A DNA stretch of 64,000 nt. It comes from Saccharothrix luteola. GTDB lineage: Bacteria; Actinomycetota; Actinomycetes; Mycobacteriales; Pseudonocardiaceae. The notes under the pieces are model-generated. The model saw nothing but the letters and a program-made list of their open reading frames with translations. It had not been told where the DNA came from and ran no database searches. This document shows positions 49,541 through 58,905 of the stretch, piece after piece (position 1 is the first letter of the stretch; every line of letters begins with the position of its first letter). The position numbers and the translations under genes were made by a program. The stretch covers positions 62,001 to 126,000 of the forward strand of contig NZ_JAJHUO010000017.1 of assembly GCF_020859565.1 (NCBI RefSeq). Direction: 5' to 3'.

Positions 49541-50647
49541 TCAGAGCAGGATGCTGCCGCCCGACTTCGGCTCGGCCGCGACCGCGGAGTAGGCCGCCGC
49601 GATGAGCGCCGGGTCCGGTCCCTCCAGCCGACCGGGCTTGGCCAGGCCGTCGAGCACCACGAACCGCAGCACGCCCGAGCGGGTCTTCTTGTCCGACCGC
49701 ATGCCCTCCAGGAGCTGGCCGAGCGCGTCCGGGTCGTAGCCGGTCGGCAGGCCGAGCGAGGTGAGGATCGAGCGGTGGCGGTCGGCGGTGGCGTCGTCCA
49801 GCCTGCCCGCCAGGCGGGCCAGTTCGGCGGCGAACACCAGGCCGACGCTGACCGCCGCGCCGTGCCGCCAGCGGTAGCGCTCGCGGCGTTCGATGGCGTG
49901 CGCGAGGGTGTGGCCGTAGTTCAGGATCTCGCGCAGGTCCGATTCGCGCAGGTCGGTCGAGACGACGTCGGCCTTGACCTGGATCTTGCGGCGGACCAGC
50001 TCCTCGATCACGTCGCCGGACGGGTCGAGCGCGGCCTCCGGGTCGGCCTCGATCAGGTCGAGGATCACCGGGTCGGCGATGAAACCGCCCTTGACCACCT
50101 CGGCCATGCCGGCGACGAGTTCGTTGCGGGGCAACGTCTCCAGCGTGGTCAGGTCGACCAGGACGGCGTCCGGCTCGTAGAACGTGCCGACGAGGTTCTT
50201 GCCGGCGTCGGTGTTGATGCCGGTCTTGCCGCCGACCGCGGCGTCCACCATGGCCAGCAACGTGGTCGGCACGTGGACCAGCTTCACGCCGCGCATCCAG
50301 GTGGAGGCGACGAACCCGGCCAGGTCGGTCACCGCGCCGCCGCCGAGGCTGACCACGACGTCCGTGCGGCCGAGGCCGATGCGGCCGAACACGTCCCAGC
50401 AGTACCCGGCGACCCGCAGGTCCTTGCCGTCCTCGGCGTCGGGGACCTCGACGCGGTGCGCGTCGATCCCGGCGGCCTCCAGCTCGCCGCGCACCGCCTC
50501 GGCGGTCTCGGCCAGCGTCGGCGTGTGGACGATCGCCGCCCGCGCCGTGCCCTTCAAAGTCTCGACCAGGTCGCCGAGCAGGCCGCGGCCCACCACCACG
50601 TCGTACGGTCGTTCCGCGGCCACGCGGATCCGCACCGGCTCGCCCAT
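49541..50647 (-). CDS. aroB: 3-dehydroquinate synthase
   Basis: AroB performs the second step of the shikimate pathway (DAHP to 3-dehydroquinate). The 368-aa protein has the NAD-binding GGGAVTDLAGFVASTWMRG, AAVGGKTGIN and the zinc-binding ILNYGHTLAHAIE helix. Start ATG 50647 has GGGGAG upstream. It is third in aroC-aroK-(HTH_42)-aroB. The 3-dehydroquinate dehydratase that acts next is not in the window. Confidence 0.97.
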   Translation of the reverse strand: MGEPVRIRVAAERPYDVVVGRGLLGDLVETLKGTARAAIVHTPTLAETAEAVRGELEAAGIDAHRVEVPDAEDGKDLRVAGYCWDVFGRIGLGRTDVVVSLGGGAVTDLAGFVASTWMRGVKLVHVPTTLLAMVDAAVGGKTGINTDAGKNLVGTFYEPDAVLVDLTTLETLPRNELVAGMAEVVKGGFIADPVILDLIEADPEAALDPSGDVIEELVRRKIQVKADVVSTDLRESDLREILNYGHTLAHAIERRERYRWRHGAAVSVGLVFAAELARLAGRLDDATADRHRSILTSLGLPTGYDPDALGQLLEGMRSDKKTRSGVLRFVVLDGLAKPGRLEGPDPALIAAAYSAVAAEPKSGGSILL

Positions 50648-50666
50648 CACCACTCCCCTCGTCGGG

Positions 50667-51695
50667 TCACCATTCGACCACGTCCGCTCCCAGCGCGTTC
50701 CCGCCCCACACCCCGGCGAGCACCTCGGCCTGGTCCTTGATCGCACGCCGCGCCGTGCCCCTGACCTCCGGCCAGCCGGTGACCTGGAACGTCACCGTGC
50801 GGCCGCGGAACTCGTGCCGCCACGCGCCCGCCACCCGACCGTGCAGCACGAGCGCGCCGGGGCTGCCCACGGGCCGCCAGACCCGCTTGGCCACGTCCGG
50901 GTCGGCGACCAGGTGACGCGGGCCGAGCAGGTAGGGGTCGCGCGGGAACAGCAGCAGGCCGGCGGGCGGGTCGGGCGCTTCGGCGACGTCCTCGTGCGCC
51001 AGCAGCCGCGTGCCGTCGACCCGGAGCGGGCGCAGGTCGGGCCAGCGGTCCTGCGGGCCGGCGCCGAGCCACTTCTCGGCGTCGGCCTTGGCGAACGGGC
51101 CGACGAGCCGCGCGTAGTCGCGCAGCAGGGTCGGCTCACCTGGCTCTTCGACATCGGGTTTCACGGTTGGCCGGCGGAAGACGAGCTGCTTGCCGAGGTG
51201 GTCCAGCTCGATGCCCGCGAGGAGCGTGCCGAGGCGGAACACGTTCTCGATGACGTGGTCGACCCGGCAGGTCGGGCAGTGCGGGGTCACGACGGCGGGC
51301 AGCAGCGGGCTGATCGCCGCGGACAGCTCGCCCTTGGTGGCCGTCTCGCCGGGGAACTCGCGGTGCAGGAGGTCGACGACCAGGTCGACGTGCTCCAGGT
51401 CGGGCGTCGGGTGCGCGCCGCACCACGCCGCCAGCTGCCGCGGGGTCCGCGGTCGGAGTTGGCGGCGCAGCGCGGGCAGGTCCTCGCGGCGGTGCAGGTG
51501 CGGCGCGCCGCGCAGGCTCAGCACGCGGACCAGGTCGTCGGTGGGTTCGCGGCGACCTCGCACGCCCAGCGCCGCCGCGCCCGTCTTGGGCGGGCTGTCC
51601 ACCACGCCCAGGGGCAGCACCGCCTCGGGGTCGTCGCCGTGCAGGCCCTGCACCGCGGCGCGGTGCGCGAGGACCTGCGCCCCGGTCAGGTCCAC
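50667..51695 (-). CDS. HTH_42 winged-helix DNA-binding protein (YcaQ/AlkZ superfamily)
   Basis: The 342-aa protein belongs to the winged-helix family that includes the glycosylases YcaQ (AlkX) and Streptomyces AlkZ, which remove crosslinked or bulky-alkylated bases. MDLTGAQVLAHRAAVQGL at the start and the three-winged-helix layout fit. I cannot identify the QxQ or QxD catalytic motif, so activity is uncertain. It sits between aroK and aroB, ending 20 bp before the aroB start and just after the aroK stop, so it is likely co-transcribed with them. That insertion is not part of the usual aro cluster. Confidence 0.8.
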   Translation of the reverse strand: MDLTGAQVLAHRAAVQGLHGDDPEAVLPLGVVDSPPKTGAAALGVRGRREPTDDLVRVLSLRGAPHLHRREDLPALRRQLRPRTPRQLAAWCGAHPTPDLEHVDLVVDLLHREFPGETATKGELSAAISPLLPAVVTPHCPTCRVDHVIENVFRLGTLLAGIELDHLGKQLVFRRPTVKPDVEEPGEPTLLRDYARLVGPFAKADAEKWLGAGPQDRWPDLRPLRVDGTRLLAHEDVAEAPDPPAGLLLFPRDPYLLGPRHLVADPDVAKRVWRPVGSPGALVLHGRVAGAWRHEFRGRTVTFQVTGWPEVRGTARRAIKDQAEVLAGVWGGNALGADVVEW

Positions 51696-52210
51696 TCAGG
51701 TCCCTTGCGCCGGCTCCGTCGGGCGGAGCACCGCGTCGACCACCTGCTCAGGGGTGAGGTCGTCGGTGGTCACCTCGATCGTGGCGACTTCCCGGTACAG
51801 CGGCAGGCGCGCGTCCAGCAGGGACTTGAAGGTCGCGCGCGGGTTCACGCCCGCGAGCAGCGGGCGGGCGCTGGACATGCCGGTGCGCCGGACGCCCTCG
51901 GCCATGCCGACGTTCAGGAAGACGACGGTGTGCCCGGCGAGCCGGCCGCGGGTGGTCGCGGACAGCACCGCGCCGCCGCCCAGCGCCAGCACGCCGTCGT
52001 GGGTCTTCAGCCCCTCGGCGACGGCTTCTTCCTCCATCGCGCGGAACGCGGGCTCGCCGTCGTCGGTGAAGATGTCGGAGATCGGCTTGCCGGCGGTGGC
52101 GACGATGTCGTCGTCGGTGTCGCGGAAGGCGAGGCCGAGGCGTTCGGCGAGGAGCAGGCCGACCGTCGTCTTCCCGGCTCCGGGTGGGCCGAGGACGACG
52201 AAGCGGGGGC

Positions 52211-52214
<4 letters not shown>
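51696..52214 (-). CDS. aroK: Shikimate kinase
   Basis: AroK phosphorylates shikimate with ATP. The 172-aa protein has the P-loop GPPGAGKTT (about 9-17), DTDDDI (shikimate site), GGGAVL and the RPLL lid Arg. The GTG start overlaps the aroC stop (GTGA). Confidence 0.96.
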
Positions 52215-53410
<1,196 letters not shown>

Positions 53411-54019
53411 GCCGCGAATCCTTCCACAGCGGCGGCAGGAGCCTGGGCGCAGGTCAGCGCAGGTCTCCGCGGTCCCGCCAGGTGGACGGCCCAGCCGGTC
53501 GCCACCGTGGCCCGCAGCGCTCCGGTCCACGCGTCCGCCTCGGTGTCGAACGACAGCCCAGACGAGTCGCTCAGGTCGAGTCGACCAGGTTCAGTCAGTC
53601 AGGTCGGCTCGGTCGGTCGGCTCGGTCGGTCGGCTCGGCGAGCCTGTCAAGCACAACGGCCAGCTCCCACGCCGGTGAAGCGGTGCCGGTGCGGCGGTCA
53701 GTCGGTGGGCGGAGTGCCCGGTGAGGCGAAAGCGTTGACCACCACGCCGCCGGTCAGCAGGTGGTCGGGCTGGGTCGGCGGTCGGGCTGGGCTGAGGTCG
53801 GCGGGCAGGCTGGGTCGGCGCGGGCGGGGTGGGTCGGCGCGGGTGGGGTGGGTCGCGAGTGGGGCGGGTCGGCCCGCATCCCGGAGTGCAGCGAGTTCGG
53901 TTTCTTGGTCGGCCCCTGCGGCTCGGTGAGCGCGGCGTTCGTGAGTGAGCGCGTCGTTCGTGAGCGCGGCGTTAGTGAGCACGGTCGGGCTGTGGTGGCG
54001 TTGGTAGAAGGTGGTGTCG
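53411..54019. repeat. 609-bp gap of simple repeats between aroC and the prepilin peptidase
   Basis: No convincing gene is seen. The 13-bp unit GGTCGGCTCGGTC repeats nearly three times at 53602-53638, related GTCGG/GGGTGGG words fill 53760-53870, and GTGAGCGCGGCGTTC occurs in three near-identical 15-bp copies at 53926-53974. A 94-codon minus frame inside is low-complexity and rejected. Slippage-prone spacer or remnants of moved DNA are both possible. Confidence 0.6.
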
Positions 54020-54577
54020 TCAGCCGGGGAAGAGTGCGACCAACCACGTTGCCGCCAAGAGGCCGGGGCCGTGGGGAAGGCTGTCGCTGGGCCATCTCAG
54101 GCCCAAAGCGAGGGTGAACGCGCTGGCCAGCAGTGCACCGACTGGCAGAGCGAGCCATGACACCGAGGCCAGCACGGCGCCCAGCGAGCCCGCCAGCTTC
54201 ACGTCTCCCCCGCCCATCGCCGAAGGTGCCAGCAGGCGAACAAGCAGGTGGAAGCCGCCGAACAGCAGGCAGCCCGCCAGCGCCCGCCACAGGTCCGCGC
54301 CGCACAGCCACAGCGTGATGCCGATCGCCGGGTACGCGGGCAGCGTCAACGCGTCCGGCAGGCGGCGGTGGCGCAGGTCGGTCACGGTCAGCAGCACGCC
54401 GAGCCACCCCAGCAAGAGCGGCACGGGCAGCCAGTACGGTGGTGCCAAGGCCCAGGCGACGAACCACAACACCGCCGTCGGCACAGCGCACCACAGCAGA
54501 CCGACGTGCGCCCCGCGCGGGAGGCGGCGCAGCAACCCGGCGCCCGCGGCGCCGGCCAGGAATCCCGAGATGACCAT
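54020..54577 (-). CDS. Type IV prepilin peptidase-like membrane protease (A24)
   Basis: The 185-aa membrane protein has the two aspartate motifs of A24 peptidases, TDLRHRRLPDAL (about 69-80) and GGGDVKLAG (GD), with about six hydrophobic segments. It lacks the N-terminal methylase region of full PilD. Start ATG 54577 is chosen. The conserved actinobacterial place between aroE and aroC matches, but no pilin or secretion genes are near, so its substrate is unknown. Confidence 0.85.
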   Translation of the reverse strand: MVISGFLAGAAGAGLLRRLPRGAHVGLLWCAVPTAVLWFVAWALAPPYWLPVPLLLGWLGVLLTVTDLRHRRLPDALTLPAYPAIGITLWLCGADLWRALAGCLLFGGFHLLVRLLAPSAMGGGDVKLAGSLGAVLASVSWLALPVGALLASAFTLALGLRWPSDSLPHGPGLLAATWLVALFPG

Positions 54578-54618
54578 GGGTTCAGGGTGGTCCCGGGGAT
54601 GGCGGGGGTGCAACGAGA

Positions 54619-54649
54619 AGTGCGGGTGAATGGTCCATTCACCCGCACT
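54619..54649 (-). terminator. Terminator of the EIIA-EIIB operon
   Basis: AGTGCGGGTGAAT (54619-54631) and ATTCACCCGCACT (54637-54649) form a 13-bp perfect stem with a 5-nt loop, 25 bp after the EIIA stop (54674) on the minus strand. Confidence 0.8.
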
Positions 54650-54673
54650 CGTCCGTCAGCCGTGGACCGCCGA

Positions 54674-55126
54674 TCAGCGCTGCCAGGAGAACAACGCGTC
54701 ACCCGCCGCCACCGGACCACCGGCCTGGTCCAGCAACACCTCGGGGGCCGCGTCCAGCGCGATCACCGGGCAGATCGGCGCGAAACCCGCCGCCTCCACC
54801 TCGGCCGGGTCCCACGTCACCACGGGCTGCCCCGCCCGCACCGCCTCGCCCTTGACCACGTGCACCGTGAAGCCCTCGCCCTTGCGCTTCACCGTGTCGA
54901 TCCCGAGGTGCACCAACACCGCCGCACCCTCCGAAGTGGCCACGACGAACGCGTGGGGGTGCAGCGTCACGACGGTCCCGTCCACCGGGGACACCACGTC
55001 GGCACGCACCCGCTCCGGCTCGACCGCCACCCCGGGACCCACCATGGCCTGCGCGAACACCGGGTCCGGCACCTCGGCCAACGGCACCACGCGCCCGGCG
55101 ACCGGGCTCGTCACGCGCAACGTCAC
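54674..55126 (-). CDS. crr: PTS enzyme IIA, glucose/GlcNAc type (Crr-like)
   Basis: EIIA carries the phosphoryl group from HPr to EIIB and may signal carbon status. The 150-aa protein has VTSPVAGRVVPLAEVPDPVFAQAMVG, the histidine HAFVV (partner His) and LVHLGIDTVKRKG with the phosphorylated His. It is co-translated with EIIB (ATGA at 55123-55126). Confidence 0.95.
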   Translation of the reverse strand: MTLRVTSPVAGRVVPLAEVPDPVFAQAMVGPGVAVEPERVRADVVSPVDGTVVTLHPHAFVVATSEGAAVLVHLGIDTVKRKGEGFTVHVVKGEAVRAGQPVVTWDPAEVEAAGFAPICPVIALDAAPEVLLDQAGGPVAAGDALFSWQR

Positions 55127-55359
55127 AGCAGGTCCTCGATGTCGCTGGCGATCGTGTCGGCCTCGGGCCCGACGACCACCTGCACGACGTTGCCCGAACG
55201 CATCACGCCGTGCGCGCCCAGGCCCTTCAAAGCCTTCTCGTCCACCAGGGAACCGTCTTCCAGCTCACAGCGCAGGCGCGTGATGCACGGCTCGATCTCC
55301 ACGATGTTGTCCGCGCCGCCGAGCGCGGCGAGAATCCCGGCCGCCTTGTCGTCCGCCAC
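55123..55359 (-). CDS. nagF: PTS enzyme IIB, N-acetylglucosamine family
   Basis: The 78-aa EIIB protein has the phosphorylated Cys in EIEPCITRLRCEL and the GAHGVMRSGNVVQVVVGPEAD block. The start GTG 55359 has AGAGGAC upstream. It is divergent from dasR across a dre site, so the DasR repressor probably controls it. The symbol follows Streptomyces usage for the GlcNAc EIIB. Confidence 0.9.
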   Translation of the reverse strand: MADDKAAGILAALGGADNIVEIEPCITRLRCELEDGSLVDEKALKGLGAHGVMRSGNVVQVVVGPEADTIASDIEDLL

Positions 55360-55465
55360 TTCGAAGTCCTCTCTCGACACCTGCCCTGAGGGTGCCACCG
55401 CTCGGGCACGGTCCCGTAACGGCGGTTGACACCCGGTTGGCGCGCGGAGCATCCTCCCCGCACCA

Positions 55466-55481
55466 ACTGGTCTAGACCGGA
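55466..55481. promoter_or_regulatory. DasR operator (dre) between EIIB and dasR
   Basis: ACTGGTCTAGACCGGA holds a perfect 10-bp palindrome (GGTCTAGACC) and matches the dre consensus ACTGGTCTAGACCA(G/C)T at the left half and centre. It lies about 107 bp from the EIIB start and 45 bp from the dasR start, so one site may control both directions. Confidence 0.85.
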
Positions 55482-55525
55482 AAGTACCAATGCCCGGATG
55501 GCGACGCGAGCGCCGGGGAGGTGTC

Positions 55526-56296
55526 ATGAGCCGCAACGAGATCGTCGACGGACCCAAGCCCAAGCACGCCCAGCTGCGCGACATCCTGCGGCGCATGGCC
55601 GAGCAGGAGCTCTCGCCGGGCTCGCCGATCCCGTCCGAGCGCGACCTCGCCGAGCAGTACGGTGTGTCCCGCATCACAGTACGCGCCGCCGTGGGCCAGC
55701 TCGTCGCCGAGGGCCTGCTGACCAGGGCGAAGGGCCGGGGCACGTTCACCGCCCGGCGGCGCATGGACGTCCAGTTGTACCTGGAGTCGTTCACCGACGA
55801 CATGCGCAGGCGCGGCCTGACCCCCGCGACGGAGGTCCTGGCCTGCGCCGAGGAGGCGCCGCCGCCCGAGGCGACCGCCGCGCTCGGCCTGCTGCCGCAC
55901 GAACCGGCGTGCCGGCTCGTCCGCCTGCGCCGGGCGGACGGCGTGCCGCTGGCCGTCGAACGGGGCTGGTACAACCCGCGGGTCGTGCCGGACCTCGACC
56001 AGCACGACCTCACCGCCTCGCTCTACACCCTCATCGCCGACACGTACGGCGTCCAACTCGACCACGCGGGCCAGACCGTGTGGGCCGAGGGCGCCGACCC
56101 CGAGACCGCGAAGCTGCTGGCCGTCCGGCCGGGCAGCCCGCTCCTCGTCTTCCGCCGGGTCTCGAGCTCACGAGGCAGACCCGTCGAGGACATGACGTCC
56201 TGGTACCGGGGCGATCTCTACCAGGTGACCATGCAACTGGACCGGACCGACCCGGAATCCGGCCCGCACCACTCCGCCAAAGGAGGTACCCCATGA
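55526..56296 (+). CDS. dasR: GntR/HutC-family regulator DasR
   Basis: DasR is the GlcNAc-6-phosphate/GlcN-6-P-responsive regulator of amino-sugar use and development. The 256-aa protein has the winged HTH (about 12-75, SPIPSERDLAEQYGVSRITVRAAVGQLVAEGLLTR) and a UTRA ligand domain (about 95-240). Length matches Streptomyces DasR. The ATG at 55526 follows GGGGAGGTG; an upstream ATG at 55490 lacks an RBS. ATGA overlap with EIIC links them. Confidence 0.95.
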   Translation: MSRNEIVDGPKPKHAQLRDILRRMAEQELSPGSPIPSERDLAEQYGVSRITVRAAVGQLVAEGLLTRAKGRGTFTARRRMDVQLYLESFTDDMRRRGLTPATEVLACAEEAPPPEATAALGLLPHEPACRLVRLRRADGVPLAVERGWYNPRVVPDLDQHDLTASLYTLIADTYGVQLDHAGQTVWAEGADPETAKLLAVRPGSPLLVFRRVSSSRGRPVEDMTSWYRGDLYQVTMQLDRTDPESGPHHSAKGGTP

Positions 56297-57597
56297 GCGC
56301 CAGCGCCCCACAGGCGACCGGCGGTCGTGAGATCAAGGGCCTGGCCGGGCTGCAGCGATTCGGCCGCAGCCTCATGCTGCCGATCGCCGCGCTGCCCGTA
56401 GCCGCGCTCCTGCTACGACTCGGCCAGGACGACATCCTCGGCAAGGACTGGCTGGGCTGGAACGCCGTGGCCGGCGTCATCGGCGGGGCGGGCAACGCCC
56501 TGTTCGCCAACCTGCCGCTGCTGTTCGCCGTCGGTGTGGCCATCGGCTTCGCCAGGCGCGGCGACGGTTCCACCGCGCTGGCCGCCGTGGTCGGCTTCGT
56601 GGTGACCGAGGCGGTCTTCAAGGCGATGTCGCCGCTCGTGCTGCCGCTGCCGGAGGACGCGGCGGCGGACGCCAAGCAGGAGCTGATCAACTACTCGGTG
56701 CTGACCGGCATCGTGGTCGGCTTGATCACCGCCGTGCTGTGGCAGAAGTACCACCGCATCAAGCTGCCCGCCTACCTGGCCTTCTTCGGCGGCCGGCGGT
56801 TCGTGCCGATCCTGGTCGCGGGCGTGATGATCCCGGTCGCGGTCGTCATGGGCCTGATCTACCCGTGGTTCGACGCGGGCCTGACCTCGGTCGGCGAGGC
56901 GATCTCCAACAGCACGATCATCGGCGCGGGCATCTACGGCACCATCAACCGCCTGCTGCTCCCGCTGGGCCTGCACCACATCCCGAACACGTTCATGTGG
57001 CAGGTCTTCGGCGAGTACGAGGGCAAGACCGGCGACATCCAGCGGTTCTTCGCGGGCGACCCGTCCGCGGGCACGTTCATGACCGGCTTCTTCCCGATCT
57101 TCATGTTCGCGCTGCCGGCGGCGGCGCTGGCCATCGTGCACACCGCACGGCCGGCGCAGAAGAAGGTCATCGCGGGCATCATGGGCTCGGCGGCGCTGAC
57201 CTCGTTCATCACGGGTGTGACCGAACCGCTCGAGTTCGCGTTCATGTTCGTGGCGTGGCCGCTGTACGTGATCCACGCCGTGCTCACCGGCACGTCCCTG
57301 GCGATCAGCAACGCGTTGGACATCCACAGCGGGTTCGGGTTCTCCGCGGGCGCCATCGACTACGCCCTCAACTTCAACATCTCGACCAAGCCCCTGCTGA
57401 TCCTCGTGCTGGGCGTGATCTACGCGGCCATCTACTACTTCCTGTTCCGCTTCGTCATCACCAAGTGGAACCTGAGGACACCGGGCCGGAGCGAGGACGA
57501 GGACCCGGAAGCCGACGCGAGCGTGGTCGAGGGCGACAAGACCGCCACGGCCGCCAAGGGCGACAAGGAAGGCCGGTCGGACGCCACCGCGTCCTGA
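56293..57597 (+). CDS. nagE2: PTS enzyme IIC, N-acetylglucosamine transporter
   Basis: The 434-aa permease has about ten membrane segments. Family motifs are LPIAALPVAALLLRLG near the start, IYGTINRLLLPLGLHHIPN and FITGVTEPLEFAFMFVAW. A C-terminal hydrophilic tail (about 400-434) is Glu/Asp/Lys-rich and has no EIIB domain; EIIB is a separate gene here. ATGA overlap with dasR and GGAGGTACC RBS are visible. Function as GlcNAc importer is inferred from the family and neighbours. Confidence 0.93.
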   Translation: MSASAPQATGGREIKGLAGLQRFGRSLMLPIAALPVAALLLRLGQDDILGKDWLGWNAVAGVIGGAGNALFANLPLLFAVGVAIGFARRGDGSTALAAVVGFVVTEAVFKAMSPLVLPLPEDAAADAKQELINYSVLTGIVVGLITAVLWQKYHRIKLPAYLAFFGGRRFVPILVAGVMIPVAVVMGLIYPWFDAGLTSVGEAISNSTIIGAGIYGTINRLLLPLGLHHIPNTFMWQVFGEYEGKTGDIQRFFAGDPSAGTFMTGFFPIFMFALPAAALAIVHTARPAQKKVIAGIMGSAALTSFITGVTEPLEFAFMFVAWPLYVIHAVLTGTSLAISNALDIHSGFGFSAGAIDYALNFNISTKPLLILVLGVIYAAIYYFLFRFVITKWNLRTPGRSEDEDPEADASVVEGDKTATAAKGDKEGRSDATAS

Positions 57598-57627
57598 CGG
57601 CGAGTCGAAGGAACGAGAGGACGGGTC

Positions 57628-57897
57628 ATGCCTGAGCGACGGGTCACCGTGGCGAGCAAGGTCGGACTGCACGCGCGCCCTGCCGCACTGCTGGCGAAGG
57701 CGGCGGCCGGGCAACCGGTGACGGTCACCATCCGCAAGGACGACGGCCAACCGGTCGAGGCGGCGAGCGTGCTGGGCCTGATGACGCTCGGCGCGATGCA
57801 CGGCGACGAGGTCGTCCTGACCGCGGACGGCGAGGGCGCGGACGCCGCGCTGGAGGCGATCGCGGAGATCATCGCCACCGACCTCGACGAGGGCTGA
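57628..57897 (+). CDS. ptsH: Phosphocarrier protein HPr
   Basis: The 89-aa protein has the active-site His in GLHARPAALL (His16) and the conserved SVLGLMTLGAMHGDEV block around Ser46. It passes phosphate from enzyme I to EIIA. It follows the EIIC gene by 30 bp with GAGAGG nearby. Enzyme I (ptsI) is not in the window. Confidence 0.95.
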   Translation: MPERRVTVASKVGLHARPAALLAKAAAGQPVTVTIRKDDGQPVEAASVLGLMTLGAMHGDEVVLTADGEGADAALEAIAEIIATDLDEG

Positions 57898-57914
57898 TCC
57901 CCTCGGCACGACCG

Positions 57915-57954
57915 GCTGGGCCCTGCTCGCACCCTCGCGCGAGCAGGGCCCAGC
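57915..57954 (+). terminator. Terminator hairpin after HPr
   Basis: A perfect 16-bp stem (57915-57930 with 57939-57954) and 8-nt loop follow the HPr stop by 17 bp. No T tract is seen. Confidence 0.7.
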
Positions 57955-57961
57955 GCGTTCT

Positions 57962-58038
57962 GAGCGTTGAATTCGGGGGTCCTGAACGTAGGACACGCGC
58001 GTTCTGAACGTAGGACTCACGCGACGCGAACGTAGGAC
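57962..58038. repeat. 38-bp repeat (copy B) with 22-bp tandem units
   Basis: 57962-57999 differs from 10954-10991 by one base. GAACGTAGGAC recurs at 57984, 58006 and 58028, a 22-bp period. It lies between HPr and aroE, the border of the GlcNAc island with the aro/alaS backbone. Confidence 0.85.
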
Positions 58039-58057
58039 TCTCGCGGACGAGCGGGGG

Positions 58058-58903
58058 TTAGAGGGGGAGCGGGAGGAGGTTGTCGGTGGCGGTGCGGAGG
58101 GCGGTGCGCATCGCCTCGCGCGGGGCAGGGTGGCCGGTGAACTGCTCCGACTGGCCGAAGGCCTGGTGCAGGAGCATGTCCAGGCCGGTGGCGAGGGTGC
58201 GGCCCCGCTTCTCCACGGCGTGGGCCAGCGGGGTGGGCCAGGGGTGGTAGATGACGTCCAGGACGCACGGCGCCTCGGCCAACGCCCCCGCGATCGGCTC
58301 GGTGGCGTCCGGCGGCACCGTGCTGATCAGGACGTCCGAGGCCGACGCCAGGGCGGCGAAGTCGGCGGCGTCCCAGGTCACGACGTCCAGGGCCAGGCCG
58401 AGGCGGGACGCGCACGACTCCGCCTCCGCCGCACGGCTCACCGAACGGACCACCAGCGTGACCGCGCGGACACCCACGGACGCCAGCGCCACCAGGGCCG
58501 CGGTGGCCGTGCCGCCCGCGCCCAGCAGCACCGCGCGCGAGCCGGACGTGAAGCCGCACGACGCGCGCAGCGCGCCGAGGACGCCGTCCACGTCGGTGTT
58601 GTCCGCACGCCACCCGCCGTCGACCGGCACCAGGGTGTTCGCGGCGCCCACCTGGACGGCCCGCGACGTCGCGGCCGTGGCGACGGCCAGCGCGGCGCGC
58701 TTGTTCGGCATGGTCACCGACAAGCCCACCCACGTCGAGTCCAGGCCCGTGACCAGGGCCGACACCTCGTCGGCCACGCACTCGACGCGCGTGTACGCCC
58801 AGTCGGCCAGGCCCAGGGCCGTGAACGCCGCGTTGTGCAGCACCGGTGACAACGAGTGGGCCACCGGCGAGCCGATGACCGCCGCGCGGCGAGCCTGGGC
58901 CAC
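58058..58903 (-). CDS. aroE: Shikimate dehydrogenase
   Basis: AroE reduces 3-dehydroshikimate to shikimate with NADPH. The 281-aa protein has SPVAHSLSPVLHN at the start, the catalytic Lys in VTMPNKRAAL, NTDVDG and the Rossmann LLGAGGTATAAL. The GTG start is 2 bp after the mltG stop. It closes the alaS-ruvX-mltG-aroE run. Confidence 0.95.
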   Translation of the reverse strand: MAQARRAAVIGSPVAHSLSPVLHNAAFTALGLADWAYTRVECVADEVSALVTGLDSTWVGLSVTMPNKRAALAVATAATSRAVQVGAANTLVPVDGGWRADNTDVDGVLGALRASCGFTSGSRAVLLGAGGTATAALVALASVGVRAVTLVVRSVSRAAEAESCASRLGLALDVVTWDAADFAALASASDVLISTVPPDATEPIAGALAEAPCVLDVIYHPWPTPLAHAVEKRGRTLATGLDMLLHQAFGQSEQFTGHPAPREAMRTALRTATDNLLPLPL

Positions 58904-58905
58904 GG

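Noticed and set aside
49394..50740. A 448-codon plus frame opposite aroB
   Set aside because: It is a shadow of aroB with no family features.
53698..53982. A 94-codon minus frame in the aroC-prepilin peptidase gap
   Set aside because: It is built from repeated words (TNAALTNDALT and Pro/Arg runs), has no RBS and overlaps tandem repeats.
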